Source: Bacteroidales bacterium (GTDB taxonomy: Bacteria > Bacteroidota > Bacteroidia > Bacteroidales > P3). Taken from it: a DNA stretch of 12,810 nt. The position numbers were made by a program, and so were the translations under genes. The stretch is from assembly GCA_016281475.1 (NCBI GenBank), contig JAEEIS010000008.1, positions 1 through 12,810 on the forward strand, written 5' to 3'. The notes beneath the pieces are model-generated. The model made no database searches, had not been told where the DNA came from, and saw nothing but the letters and a program-made list of their open reading frames with translations. Positions 6,765 to 12,810 of the stretch are shown one piece after another (the first letter of the stretch is position 1; each line of letters begins with the position of its first letter).

Positions 6765-7949
6765 ATGTATACTAAGTTCCAAGAACATCTTAAGAAAGAG
6801 CTTGCCGACATCGAAGCTGCCGGCCTTTACAAGCACGAACGCATTATCGAGAGCCCCCAGGGTGCCGAAATTATGGTAGCCGGCAAGAAGTGCCTCAACT
6901 TCTGCGCCAACAACTACCTCGGCCTCGCCAACAACCCAGAGCTTATCAAAGCTGCCAAGGAGGCTATGGATGCCCGTGGCTATGGTATGGCCTCCGTCCG
7001 CTTCATCTGTGGTTGCCAAGACCTTCATAAGAAACTGGAGCAGAAAATCGCCGAGTTCTTTGGCACCGAGGACACCATCCTCTACGCTGCCTGTTTCGAC
7101 GCCAACGGCGGTGTCTTCGAGCCCCTGCTGACCGATGAGGACGCTATTATTTCCGACGCCCTTAACCACGCCTCCATCATCGACGGTGTGCGTCTCTGCA
7201 AGGCTCAGCGTTATCGCTACGCCAATGCCGATATGGCCGACCTCGAAGAGCAACTCAAGGCCGCTCAGAAGAACCGCTTCCGCATCATCGTCACCGACGG
7301 TGTCTTCTCCATGGACGGCAACGTCTGCCCGCTGGATAAGATTTACGAGCTGGCACAGAAATACGATGCCATGGTCATGGTCGACGAGAGCCACTCCGCC
7401 GGTGTTGTCGGTAAGACTGGCCGCGGTGTCACCGAGCGCTACAACCTCCGTGGCAAGATTGAAATCCTCACCGGTACATTAGGAAAAGCCTTCGGCGGTG
7501 CCATGGGTGGTTTCACCACTGGTAAGAAGGAGATTATCGACATGCTCCGTCAGCGCAGCCGCCCCTACCTCTTCTCCAACAGCATGGCCCCCGGCCTTGT
7601 GGGCGCGGGTATCCGCATGTTCGAGATGATGAGCGAGACCAACACCCTGCAGGACAAGCTGCATGAGAATACCGACTACTTCCTCCGCCGCATGAAGGAA
7701 GAGGGCTTCGACTGCAAACCCTCTGAGAGTGCTATCTGCGCCGTTATGATCTACGATGCCGCCAAGAGCCAGCAGTATGCTGCCAAGATGCAGGAGCAGG
7801 GCATCTTCGTCACCGGCTTCTACTATCCCGTTGTGCCGAAGGGTCAAGCACGTATCCGCGTCCAGATTAGTGCCGCACACGAGCACGAGCATCTCGACCA
7901 GTGCATCGAGGCCTTCAAGAAAGTCCGCAAGGAAATCGAAGGCTGCTAA
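6765..7949 (+). CDS. kbl: Glycine C-acetyltransferase (2-amino-3-ketobutyrate CoA ligase)
   Basis: This PLP-dependent alpha-oxoamine synthase converts 2-amino-3-ketobutyrate plus CoA to glycine and acetyl-CoA, the second step of threonine breakdown through threonine dehydrogenase. The 394 residues match Kbl along the whole length. Key segments are NFCANNYLGLANNPEL (45-60), GYGMASVRFICG (72-83), the CFDANGG segment (110-116), SDALNHASIIDGVRLCKA (130-147, His135 stacks on PLP), DGVFSMDG (178-185), VDESHSAG (206-213, Asp207 binds the pyridine N), TGTLGKAFGG (236-245, Lys241 is the PLP Schiff base) and VVPKGQARIRVQISAAH (356-372, Arg365 binds the substrate carboxylate). The related AONS, ALAS and SPT enzymes are less likely because the SVRFICG and SRPYLFSNS segments are Kbl-type. 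No threonine dehydrogenase gene adjoins it, unlike the E. coli kbl-tdh operon. It has its own promoter and a hairpin terminator. Confidence 0.97.
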   Translation: MYTKFQEHLKKELADIEAAGLYKHERIIESPQGAEIMVAGKKCLNFCANNYLGLANNPELIKAAKEAMDARGYGMASVRFICGCQDLHKKLEQKIAEFFGTEDTILYAACFDANGGVFEPLLTDEDAIISDALNHASIIDGVRLCKAQRYRYANADMADLEEQLKAAQKNRFRIIVTDGVFSMDGNVCPLDKIYELAQKYDAMVMVDESHSAGVVGKTGRGVTERYNLRGKIEILTGTLGKAFGGAMGGFTTGKKEIIDMLRQRSRPYLFSNSMAPGLVGAGIRMFEMMSETNTLQDKLHENTDYFLRRMKEEGFDCKPSESAICAVMIYDAAKSQQYAAKMQEQGIFVTGFYYPVVPKGQARIRVQISAAHEHEHLDQCIEAFKKVRKEIEGC

Positions 7950-7977
7950 TATCGGTCTTTAGAAAATAACAAAAATA

Positions 7978-8022
7978 GGTGGATAGTGATTTGTGACATC
8001 CCGTCACGCGTCACTATCCATC
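7978..8022. terminator. Bidirectional nested hairpin between convergent kbl and DUF6266 genes
   Basis: GGTGGATAGTGA (7978-7989) pairs with TCACTATCCATC (8011-8022) at 11 of 12 positions. Inside, after a symmetric three-base internal loop, GTGAC (7993-7997) pairs with GTCAC (8003-8007) around a five-base loop. It lies 28 bases after the kbl stop and about 20 bases after the DUF6266 stop. Read on the minus strand the stem is followed by a T-rich stretch (TATTTTTGTTATTTTC), as for an intrinsic terminator; on the plus strand there is no U-tract. Confidence 0.75.
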
Positions 8023-8041
8023 TATCGTTATCGCCTATCGC

Positions 8042-8917
8042 CTAGGCGGCTGCAATAGCCATGTCGGTGTTAGGCACCAAGAACAGTTGCGACACCTTGC
8101 CGCCATAGCTCAGTATGGCCTCAATGCGCTTGGCAGCTGTCTGGTACTGCGAGAGCAAGGCATTGTTCACAAAGAAACTCTGAGAACTCACCAGCGTGCG
8201 TCCGGACACTTTGCGGCTGTGCACCCATGCAATGCCGCCAATCACCGTGCCGCTTGCGCCCAGTTTGCCGTCCACCGAGCTGAACCCGTTGGCAGGCACC
8301 AAGTCTGACAACAGCGTCTCCTCGTCCAGTTGGTTCAGCGTCACTTCGTAAGCCTTGATCTTGGCATAGGGGATGCCCGTCACGCTGTTCTGCTCCTGTG
8401 TCGCGATGTAGCAGCTAATCTGGTCGCCATGCATAAAGCTCGGATTGTTGTTCACCACGGCGTTGGAAAACTGTTTCAGCGTAGTGTCGTCGTCAATGAC
8501 GAGGCTGCCGAGGGCGATGTTCGACACCGGCACGTCGCCAGTGCCAGTCATCACACCGATGGAAGGTAGCGAGCCGTGGGTAATCTCGTAAGCTGCCACC
8601 ACACACGCCCCCTGCTTGGCCTCCTCCTTGGTGAGGTACACGGGAACGCCGCCGATGTTAGCACTCATGAAGGCGTTGGCATCGCTCACTCGCTCAGCCT
8701 TGCCCTCAAACGAGGGGCGCAACGTGCCCTCAAAGGCCGCCCACATGTTCTGAATGTTGCGCCAACGCACTCTGCGTGCCATCTGGGCAAACGAACGCGA
8801 CGGGTTCTCCTTCTTCTCCATCTTCTGTTTGGCGATAGTGCTGCCGCCGACGCGTGAATAGGTCCAGTCGCCCGCGCTACCTTTCATTCTTGTTCCGATT
8901 CCGGTTAAAATAGCCAT
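8042..8917 (-). CDS. DUF6266 family protein, function unknown
   Basis: The gene encodes 291 residues from the ATG at 8917. The frame is open to an earlier ATG at 9004, but the 8917 start is preferred. The family-like N-terminus begins there (MAILTGIGTRMKGSAGDWTY, then VGGSTIAKQK), and a GGAG lies seven bases before it, an unusually good ribosome site for this phylum. The N-terminal 60 residues carry the signature I associate with DUF6266: a G-x-G..KG start, a short VGGxT turn, a basic NPSRSFAQMARRVRWRNIQ segment (38-56) and then MWAAFEG (58-64). The rest looks beta-rich, ending in a hydrophobic LFLVPNTDMAIAAA tail. There is no signal peptide or TM helix. These proteins are common in Bacteroidota and their role is unknown. 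The gene is a single unit, convergent with kbl, with its own promoter and a striking repeat array upstream. Confidence 0.8.
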   Translation of the reverse strand: MAILTGIGTRMKGSAGDWTYSRVGGSTIAKQKMEKKENPSRSFAQMARRVRWRNIQNMWAAFEGTLRPSFEGKAERVSDANAFMSANIGGVPVYLTKEEAKQGACVVAAYEITHGSLPSIGVMTGTGDVPVSNIALGSLVIDDDTTLKQFSNAVVNNNPSFMHGDQISCYIATQEQNSVTGIPYAKIKAYEVTLNQLDEETLLSDLVPANGFSSVDGKLGASGTVIGGIAWVHSRKVSGRTLVSSQSFFVNNALLSQYQTAAKRIEAILSYGGKVSQLFLVPNTDMAIAAA

Positions 8918-9061
8918 AGTTTTACTCCATTCCCTGTCCCGCCCGGTCCTTAGTCGGGTTGTTTGTGGGGCAGGCATCTTTCCATAGGGTCGGTCCCGAT
9001 TCATTCAGGCTTCGCGCGCCAGCCTTTCAAAACCGTCACCATCTCCCTCCGAAAGACGATG

Positions 9062-9069
9062 CAAAAGTA
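9062..9069 (-). promoter_or_regulatory. -7 promoter box for the DUF6266 gene
   Basis: On the minus strand TACTTTTG (9069 to 9062) matches TAnnTTTG exactly and is followed by CATCG. Transcription would begin near 9055, giving a leader of about 138 bases to the ATG at 8917. No clear TTTG -33 box stands at the usual distance; a TTTG (9073-9070) lies immediately next to it. The 10-bp repeat array begins about 21 bases upstream, so it would sit where an activator or repressor binds. Confidence 0.6.
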
Positions 9070-9090
9070 CAAACTTTACAACTGCCATTT

Positions 9091-9170
9091 ACCGATTCTT
9101 ACCGGTTCCTACGGAAACTTACCGATTCTTACCGCATTCTACCGATTCTTACGGATTCTTACCGATGCTC
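9091..9170. repeat. Eight in-register copies of a 10-bp unit ACCGATTCTT
   Basis: Starting at 9091, each successive ten bases begins ACCG or ACGG: ACCGATTCTT, ACCGGTTCCT, ACGGAAACTT, ACCGATTCTT, ACCGCATTCT, ACCGATTCTT, ACGGATTCTT, ACCGATGCTC. Three copies are identical and the others differ at one to four positions; the period never slips. It covers roughly -20 to -100 relative to the -7 box of the DUF6266 gene. A 10-bp period puts each copy on about the same face of the helix. The unit is too short and spacer-free to be CRISPR. Confidence 0.9.
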
Positions 9171-9288
9171 CTCCCCCCAAAAAACAGCAAAACCTCCTCC
9201 CCAACCCCTCCGTCCTCCTTTTTTTGACACAGAAACGCATGGAATTATTCTCAATGATGTCTATACTATGGACAGAACATTCTTTTTT
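9171..9288. other. Non-coding C-rich then AT-rich spacer
   Basis: Within the 523-base gap between the DUF6266 and hsdR genes this part holds no convincing ORF. Bases 9171-9230 are C-rich (runs such as CTCCTCCCCCC and CCTCCTCCCC), i.e. G-rich on the minus strand, followed by TTTTTTT. The remainder is AT-rich with no promoter consensus that I could see. Confidence 0.5.
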
Positions 9289-9289
9289 A

Positions 9290-9440
9290 GAAGCTGTTTA
9301 AATTTGATTGATGGACATAAACGAGCAGATTTTTATTCTTTTTGAGGGCGCAATGGGGTTTCAGTGTAACCGAAAAAATGAATGAAAAGATGCCGTTTAG
9401 GTTCTTTAAGAAAATCATTGAATTAAATTTAAACAACTTC
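9290..9440. mobile_element. MITE-like hairpin element with terminal inverted repeats and TTA flanks
   Basis: The left end GAAGCTGTTTAAATTTGATT (9290-9309) and the reverse complement of the right end (9421-9440) agree at 18 of 20 bases. Pairing continues inside: 9317-9343 is largely complementary to 9374-9400, and GGTT (9357-9360) can close with AACC (9368-9371) at the tip, so the entire 151 bases can fold as one long hairpin. TTA flanks both ends (9287-9289 and 9441-9443), fitting a 3-bp TNA-type target duplication such as that of the IS1031 group of the IS5 family. It encodes no transposase, so it would need one elsewhere. The right TTA is the stop codon of hsdR. Confidence 0.7.
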
Positions 9441-12400
9441 TTACATATCTTCCGCTGCTATCGGTAGCGATTCATCCGTATCATAAAGATTTACCACCTT
9501 ATGTGTCTTGGCAGATTTGTTTTTCTTGAAGTTCTCAGCCTGCTCAAATATGGCCTTGAACACATCGTCACGTGTTGCCGGAGGATATTTGTGTTTGGCA
9601 AGGGTGAGAATAATTTGCACCTTCAATTGCGCTTTGATGTCGGCCTTCTTGTCCCAGTCGATATACTGGGTCTTGTCGTCGACCACCTCCTTCACATCCT
9701 TGGCAAGAGCAATGTATTGCTCTTCCGTGTATTCGTTGAGAAAACCATATTGTTCAGCTACCGCTTTCAGAATGTCGTAAAACGCCTTCACCTCGATATT
9801 GGGTATTCCGTTGGGCAAGACGTTGTCTTTCTTTATCTCCTCAAACAGCTCGGCCAACTGGTTGGCCACCTCAGTCACTATCTCGTCGGCCAACACGATA
9901 TCGTCTGAGCGGTCGTTATATTTGTCAATGATGCCGTTAAGCCTTTCGGTGAAACTGACGGCCTTCACTTTGTTCACCTTCTTCACGCTGTCGATGACAC
10001 GCTTCAGCAGTTGCTCCATCAACTTGACTTTCGTGTTCTGATAGGGCAGCTTTTTCAGTCGTTCCATATATTGAGTCGCCAGCAAGTCAATCTGTTTGGT
10101 GTCGCCTAGCTGCATGGTGTTGATGGCCACCACCTCTTCCGAAATAAGGGCCTCGTTGACGAGCCGCAACACATGACGGTTCATCTGCGAAGCATCAGGT
10201 GATTCGCCGACGGTGGTCTTGTATATGACCGAACGCACGCCGGTGAGGAAATGCACATCGTTGACCTCGTCCACACTGATGCGCTCGTCGCCCGTACACA
10301 TGTTGTAGGCCGACTTCATGATATTGGAGTGCTTCATGAAGCGTTTCTCCAGCTCGTCGGTCTGCTGTACGCGTTCGGCAGCCATCTGAAGTGCGTCGAG
10401 TTGTTCAAGCGGCGTGCCTGAGAAGAACTTGGTGTAGTCGAAACCGCTGAACATACGTCGCAGCAGATCCAGTTCGTCTTTGAATAGTTTGACGGCATTG
10501 TCGATGGTCTCCAGCGGTGTCTCGTTCTGTCCCCCGTTGGCGTATCTTCGCATGGCCTGGTTGAACTTCTTTTTGATGCCGAGGTAATCGACAATCAGCC
10601 CCTTGTCCTTGCCGGGATAGTTGCGGTTCACGCGGCTCACGGTCTGTATCAGCGTGTGCATCTGCAACGGCTTGTAGCAGTACATGGTGTCTAGACAGGG
10701 CACGTCAAAGCCGGTAATCCACATATCGACCACAATGGCTATCTTGAAGTTCGACTTCTCTTCTTTGAACTGCAGGTCGAGCCGTTTTCTGTCTTCGTCG
10801 GTGCCGAGGAGCCTGTACAGTTCGGGGTCGTCGTCTTTCTGGCGGATGAAGACCATCTTGATTTTCTCCATCGGCTTAATCTTCTCGGCCTCTTCCTGGG
10901 TCAACACCTCACCGTCGCCGCATACCTTCACCTCCGCCCATTCGGGGCGCAGGACGACAATCTCCTTGTAGATGGCGTAGCCAATCTCACGAGTGGCGCA
11001 GACAATCATCGCCTTGCCCTTCACGGTGCTACCCTCCTCCACACGCCGCTCGTAGTGCTGGATGAAATCAACCGTCAGGCGGTGTATCAGGTCGGGACTG
11101 CTGAGCAGCACGCTCATCTGCGTCATCGCCCGCTTGCTCTCCTCTATCTGGTAGTCGCTCGAGCCCTCTTCGGCGCATTTGTCGTAGTAGGCTTCTATCT
11201 GGCGTATCAGCTCACTGTCGGCGAAGACATGCGACGCACGTCCCTCATACATGATGGTCTTGGTGATGCCGTCGGTCACAGCCTCAATCATCGAGTATTC
11301 GTCCACCACGGCACCGAATACCTCAGTGGTGGCGTCGATGGGTGTGCCGGTGAAGCCGACGTATGTGGCGTTGGGCAGCGAGTCGCGCAGGTATTTGGCA
11401 AAGCCATACGAGCGGCGCACACCCTTGTCGGTTATCTCCACCTTCTCCTCCAAGCCTGTCTGCGAGCGGTGCGCCTCGTCGCTAATGCAGATGATGTTGG
11501 CGCGATTGGAGAGCAGGTTGATGTCCTTGGAGAACTTCTGTATGGTGGTGAGAAACAAGCCTCCGCTGGTGCGGCCTTGCAGCTTTCCTTTCAGGTCTTC
11601 ACGGCTCTCCACCTGTTCCACTACACTATCTCCTACAAACTGTTTGGCATTCAGCAGCAGGCGCGACAGCTGGTCGTCCAGGTCCGTGCGGTCGGTGATG
11701 AGGATGATGGTGGGGCTACATAGTGCCTTGCTCTTCATCAGCAGGCGTGAGAGGAACAGCATCGTGAGCGACTTGCCGCATCCTGTGGCACCGAAGTAGG
11801 TACCTCCCTTGCCGTCGCCTCCTGGGTTGAGCTTGCTGTGGTTGAGGATATTCTGGTAGAGCGAGCGGGCGGCGAAATACTGCGGATAGCGGCAGATGAA
11901 CTTGCGCTCGTCTTTCGAGGTGTCGGGGAAATAGATGAAGTTGTGGACCACATCGATAAGGCGGTCCTTACGGAACAATCCTGCCACCATTGTCTTCAGC
12001 GAGGGAATGCCGCTGTCGGCCTTGTCCTTGGCGTTGACCTTGCGCCAGGCATAGAAGAATTCGTAAGGGGTGTAGAGGGTGCCGAACTTGTTGTTCACGC
12101 CGTCGGAGATGACGATGAAGGCGGTGTATTTGAACAGTGCAGGTATGTCTCGGCGGTAGCGGATGGTCAGCTGCTTGTAGGCATCCTCGATGGTGGTGTT
12201 CTGCTTAAGGGCATTCTTGAACTCGAACACCACTACAGGCAGACCATTGACGAAGACCACCGCGTCGGGGATGCGATGCTCCGTGCCAATGATGTCGAAC
12301 TGGTTGACGACCTTGAATACATTGTGCTTCTGGTTGGCCTCGTCGTAGGCAATGGGATAGATGTAGAGGTTCTGCTTGGTGGGGTCTTCGCGTTTCAACG

Positions 12401-12674
12401 AAAAGCCGTCCATCAACAGGCCTATGGTATGGCGGTTCTCTTCGTACAGCGAGCCGCCCGTCTGCTGTGTGATGACGCGGATAGCGGCCTCCACCTCCTG
12501 CTCCGTGATGCCGTCGTTATTGTATCGGCTCCGGAGATACCGTGCCAAATCGTCGCGCAGCACCACCTCGTCGAGATTGCGCACGATGTCCTCGCCCTTG
12601 ACGTAGTCATACCCCTGCTCCTGCAGCAGGGTAACAATCGACATCTCTAACTGGCTTTCGTTGAAGTACGGCAT
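9441..12674 (-). CDS. hsdR: Type I restriction endonuclease subunit R
   Basis: The 1077-residue protein is the motor and nuclease subunit of a type I restriction-modification complex (with HsdM and HsdS). It translocates DNA using ATP and cuts unmethylated DNA. An N-terminal PD-(D/E)xK nuclease domain shows PDAVVFVNG (136-144, Asp137) and FEFKN (150-154, Glu151, Lys153). The SF2 helicase core has Walker A GATGCGKS (295-302), DEAH (399-402), FTGTP (441-445) and motif VI QTVSRVNR (677-684). A helical C-terminal region (about 720-1077) should dock on HsdM. The length is normal and no frameshift is seen. The ATG at 12674 lies four bases after the stop of the upstream minus-strand gene, implying translational coupling. 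The last codons and stop abut the MITE-like element. hsdM and hsdS are not in the window. The 3' third is more AT-rich than the 5' part. Confidence 0.96.
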   Translation of the reverse strand: MPYFNESQLEMSIVTLLQEQGYDYVKGEDIVRNLDEVVLRDDLARYLRSRYNNDGITEQEVEAAIRVITQQTGGSLYEENRHTIGLLMDGFSLKREDPTKQNLYIYPIAYDEANQKHNVFKVVNQFDIIGTEHRIPDAVVFVNGLPVVVFEFKNALKQNTTIEDAYKQLTIRYRRDIPALFKYTAFIVISDGVNNKFGTLYTPYEFFYAWRKVNAKDKADSGIPSLKTMVAGLFRKDRLIDVVHNFIYFPDTSKDERKFICRYPQYFAARSLYQNILNHSKLNPGGDGKGGTYFGATGCGKSLTMLFLSRLLMKSKALCSPTIILITDRTDLDDQLSRLLLNAKQFVGDSVVEQVESREDLKGKLQGRTSGGLFLTTIQKFSKDINLLSNRANIICISDEAHRSQTGLEEKVEITDKGVRRSYGFAKYLRDSLPNATYVGFTGTPIDATTEVFGAVVDEYSMIEAVTDGITKTIMYEGRASHVFADSELIRQIEAYYDKCAEEGSSDYQIEESKRAMTQMSVLLSSPDLIHRLTVDFIQHYERRVEEGSTVKGKAMIVCATREIGYAIYKEIVVLRPEWAEVKVCGDGEVLTQEEAEKIKPMEKIKMVFIRQKDDDPELYRLLGTDEDRKRLDLQFKEEKSNFKIAIVVDMWITGFDVPCLDTMYCYKPLQMHTLIQTVSRVNRNYPGKDKGLIVDYLGIKKKFNQAMRRYANGGQNETPLETIDNAVKLFKDELDLLRRMFSGFDYTKFFSGTPLEQLDALQMAAERVQQTDELEKRFMKHSNIMKSAYNMCTGDERISVDEVNDVHFLTGVRSVIYKTTVGESPDASQMNRHVLRLVNEALISEEVVAINTMQLGDTKQIDLLATQYMERLKKLPYQNTKVKLMEQLLKRVIDSVKKVNKVKAVSFTERLNGIIDKYNDRSDDIVLADEIVTEVANQLAELFEEIKKDNVLPNGIPNIEVKAFYDILKAVAEQYGFLNEYTEEQYIALAKDVKEVVDDKTQYIDWDKKADIKAQLKVQIILTLAKHKYPPATRDDVFKAIFEQAENFKKNKSAKTHKVVNLYDTDESLPIAAEDM

Positions 12675-12678
12675 GATG

Positions 12679-12810
12679 CTATTTTTCTTTGTGTTGCAAA
12701 TAGTATATATTCTTTTGTGCCTCTATCTCTGCTCGTAATTCCTCGTCTGTTGGCATATAGGTCTTATATTTAGCAGCAAACAGTTGGTCATTGTCGTGGA
12801 GTACTGAGTA
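12679..12810 (-). CDS. C-terminal fragment of a gene running off the right edge, YhcG/DUF1016 nuclease-like
   Basis: On the minus strand an open frame enters from the edge and ends at TAG (12681-12679), giving the last 43 residues of a protein. The peptide contains YSVLHDNDQLFAAKY and then TYMPTDEELRAEIEAQK, ending LQHKEK. The 'QLFAAKYKTYMPTDEEL' pattern resembles the C-terminus of YhcG/DUF1016 proteins, which have a PD-(D/E)xK nuclease domain and are often found inside type I restriction operons. The family call rests on a short tail and is tentative. The stop lies only four bases before the hsdR ATG, so the two are almost certainly in one operon. Confidence 0.6.
   Translation of the reverse strand, partial: YSVLHDNDQLFAAKYKTYMPTDEELRAEIEAQKNIYYLQHKEK

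Noticed and set aside
6666..7394. Minus-strand 242-codon open frame over kbl
   Set aside because: Antisense to kbl, which is conserved across the entire length; no independent start signal.
8918..9004. Upstream ATG extending the DUF6266 protein by 29 residues
   Set aside because: The added residues (MNRDRPYGK...) are unlike the family N-terminus, and a good GGAG site stands before the ATG at 8917.
9091..9170. CRISPR array
   Set aside because: The repeat unit is 10 bp with no spacers and no cas genes nearby.
8959..9345. Plus-strand 128- and 112-codon frames across the 10-bp repeats
   Set aside because: The frames arise from translating the repeat and hairpin DNA; no family signal, and they overlap a promoter on the other strand.
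9314..9416. Remnant transposase gene inside the MITE-like element
   Set aside because: Too short, with no transposase-like peptide in any frame; the sequence is mainly self-complementary.
11055..11723. Plus-strand 222-codon open frame inside hsdR
   Set aside because: Antisense to the helicase core of HsdR; composition is typical of a shadow frame.
11838..12650. Plus-strand 270-codon open frame inside hsdR
   Set aside because: It is antisense to the well-supported HsdR reading frame, has no recognisable motifs and reads like a mirror of HsdR codons.

Overview
The window looks like a chromosomal segment from a Bacteroidota bacterium, most likely order Bacteroidales (a Prevotella-, Muribaculaceae- or Porphyromonas-like gut or oral anaerobe). 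The evidence is: a secreted protein with a type IX secretion (T9SS) sorting domain; a PD40-OmpA protein with the architecture typical of this phylum; a DUF6266-type protein; a zinc-cysteine-less sirtuin; weak or absent Shine-Dalgarno sequences; and two exact matches to the Bacteroidota -7 promoter consensus TAnnTTTG. No rRNA, tRNA or CRISPR array was seen. Species-level assignment is not possible from sequence reading alone.

Layout. Positions 1-4975 hold five plus-strand genes: an unrecognised protein that may be cut by the left edge; an exported TPR-PD40-OmpA envelope protein; a Sir2-family deacylase; a small T9SS-exported protein; and a zinc-ribbon/two-TM protein with a DMP19/DUF4375-like C-terminus. 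The gaps are short and two of them carry short-period repeats (9 bp and 7 bp). A roughly 200-bp intergenic region with GCCCT..AGGGC palindromes leads to a cytoplasmic protein made almost wholly of 14 TPRs (5179-6684). A recognisable promoter then drives kbl (glycine C-acetyltransferase, 6765-7949). A nested hairpin terminates kbl and the convergent minus-strand DUF6266 gene (8042-8917).

The right part is accessory in character. Upstream of the DUF6266 gene lie a -7 box and eight in-register copies of a 10-bp unit (9091-9170). These are followed by a C-rich stretch and then a ~151-bp MITE-like element with 20-bp terminal inverted repeats. The element is flanked by TTA, and the right-hand TTA is the stop codon of hsdR. 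The minus-strand hsdR (9441-12674) encodes a complete type I restriction subunit. Four bases upstream of it is the stop codon of another minus-strand gene that runs off the right edge; its last 43 residues resemble the C-terminus of YhcG/DUF1016 nucleases. hsdM and hsdS are not in the window and would be expected to the right.

How they work together: PD40-OmpA and the T9SS cargo are both envelope or secretion proteins, and Sir2 and Kbl are metabolic or regulatory. The restriction operon is a defence locus. No single new multi-gene system is clear. The most notable structures are the helically phased 10-bp array before the DUF6266 gene, the hairpin element sitting on the hsdR stop codon, and the nuclease-like gene coupled to hsdR.
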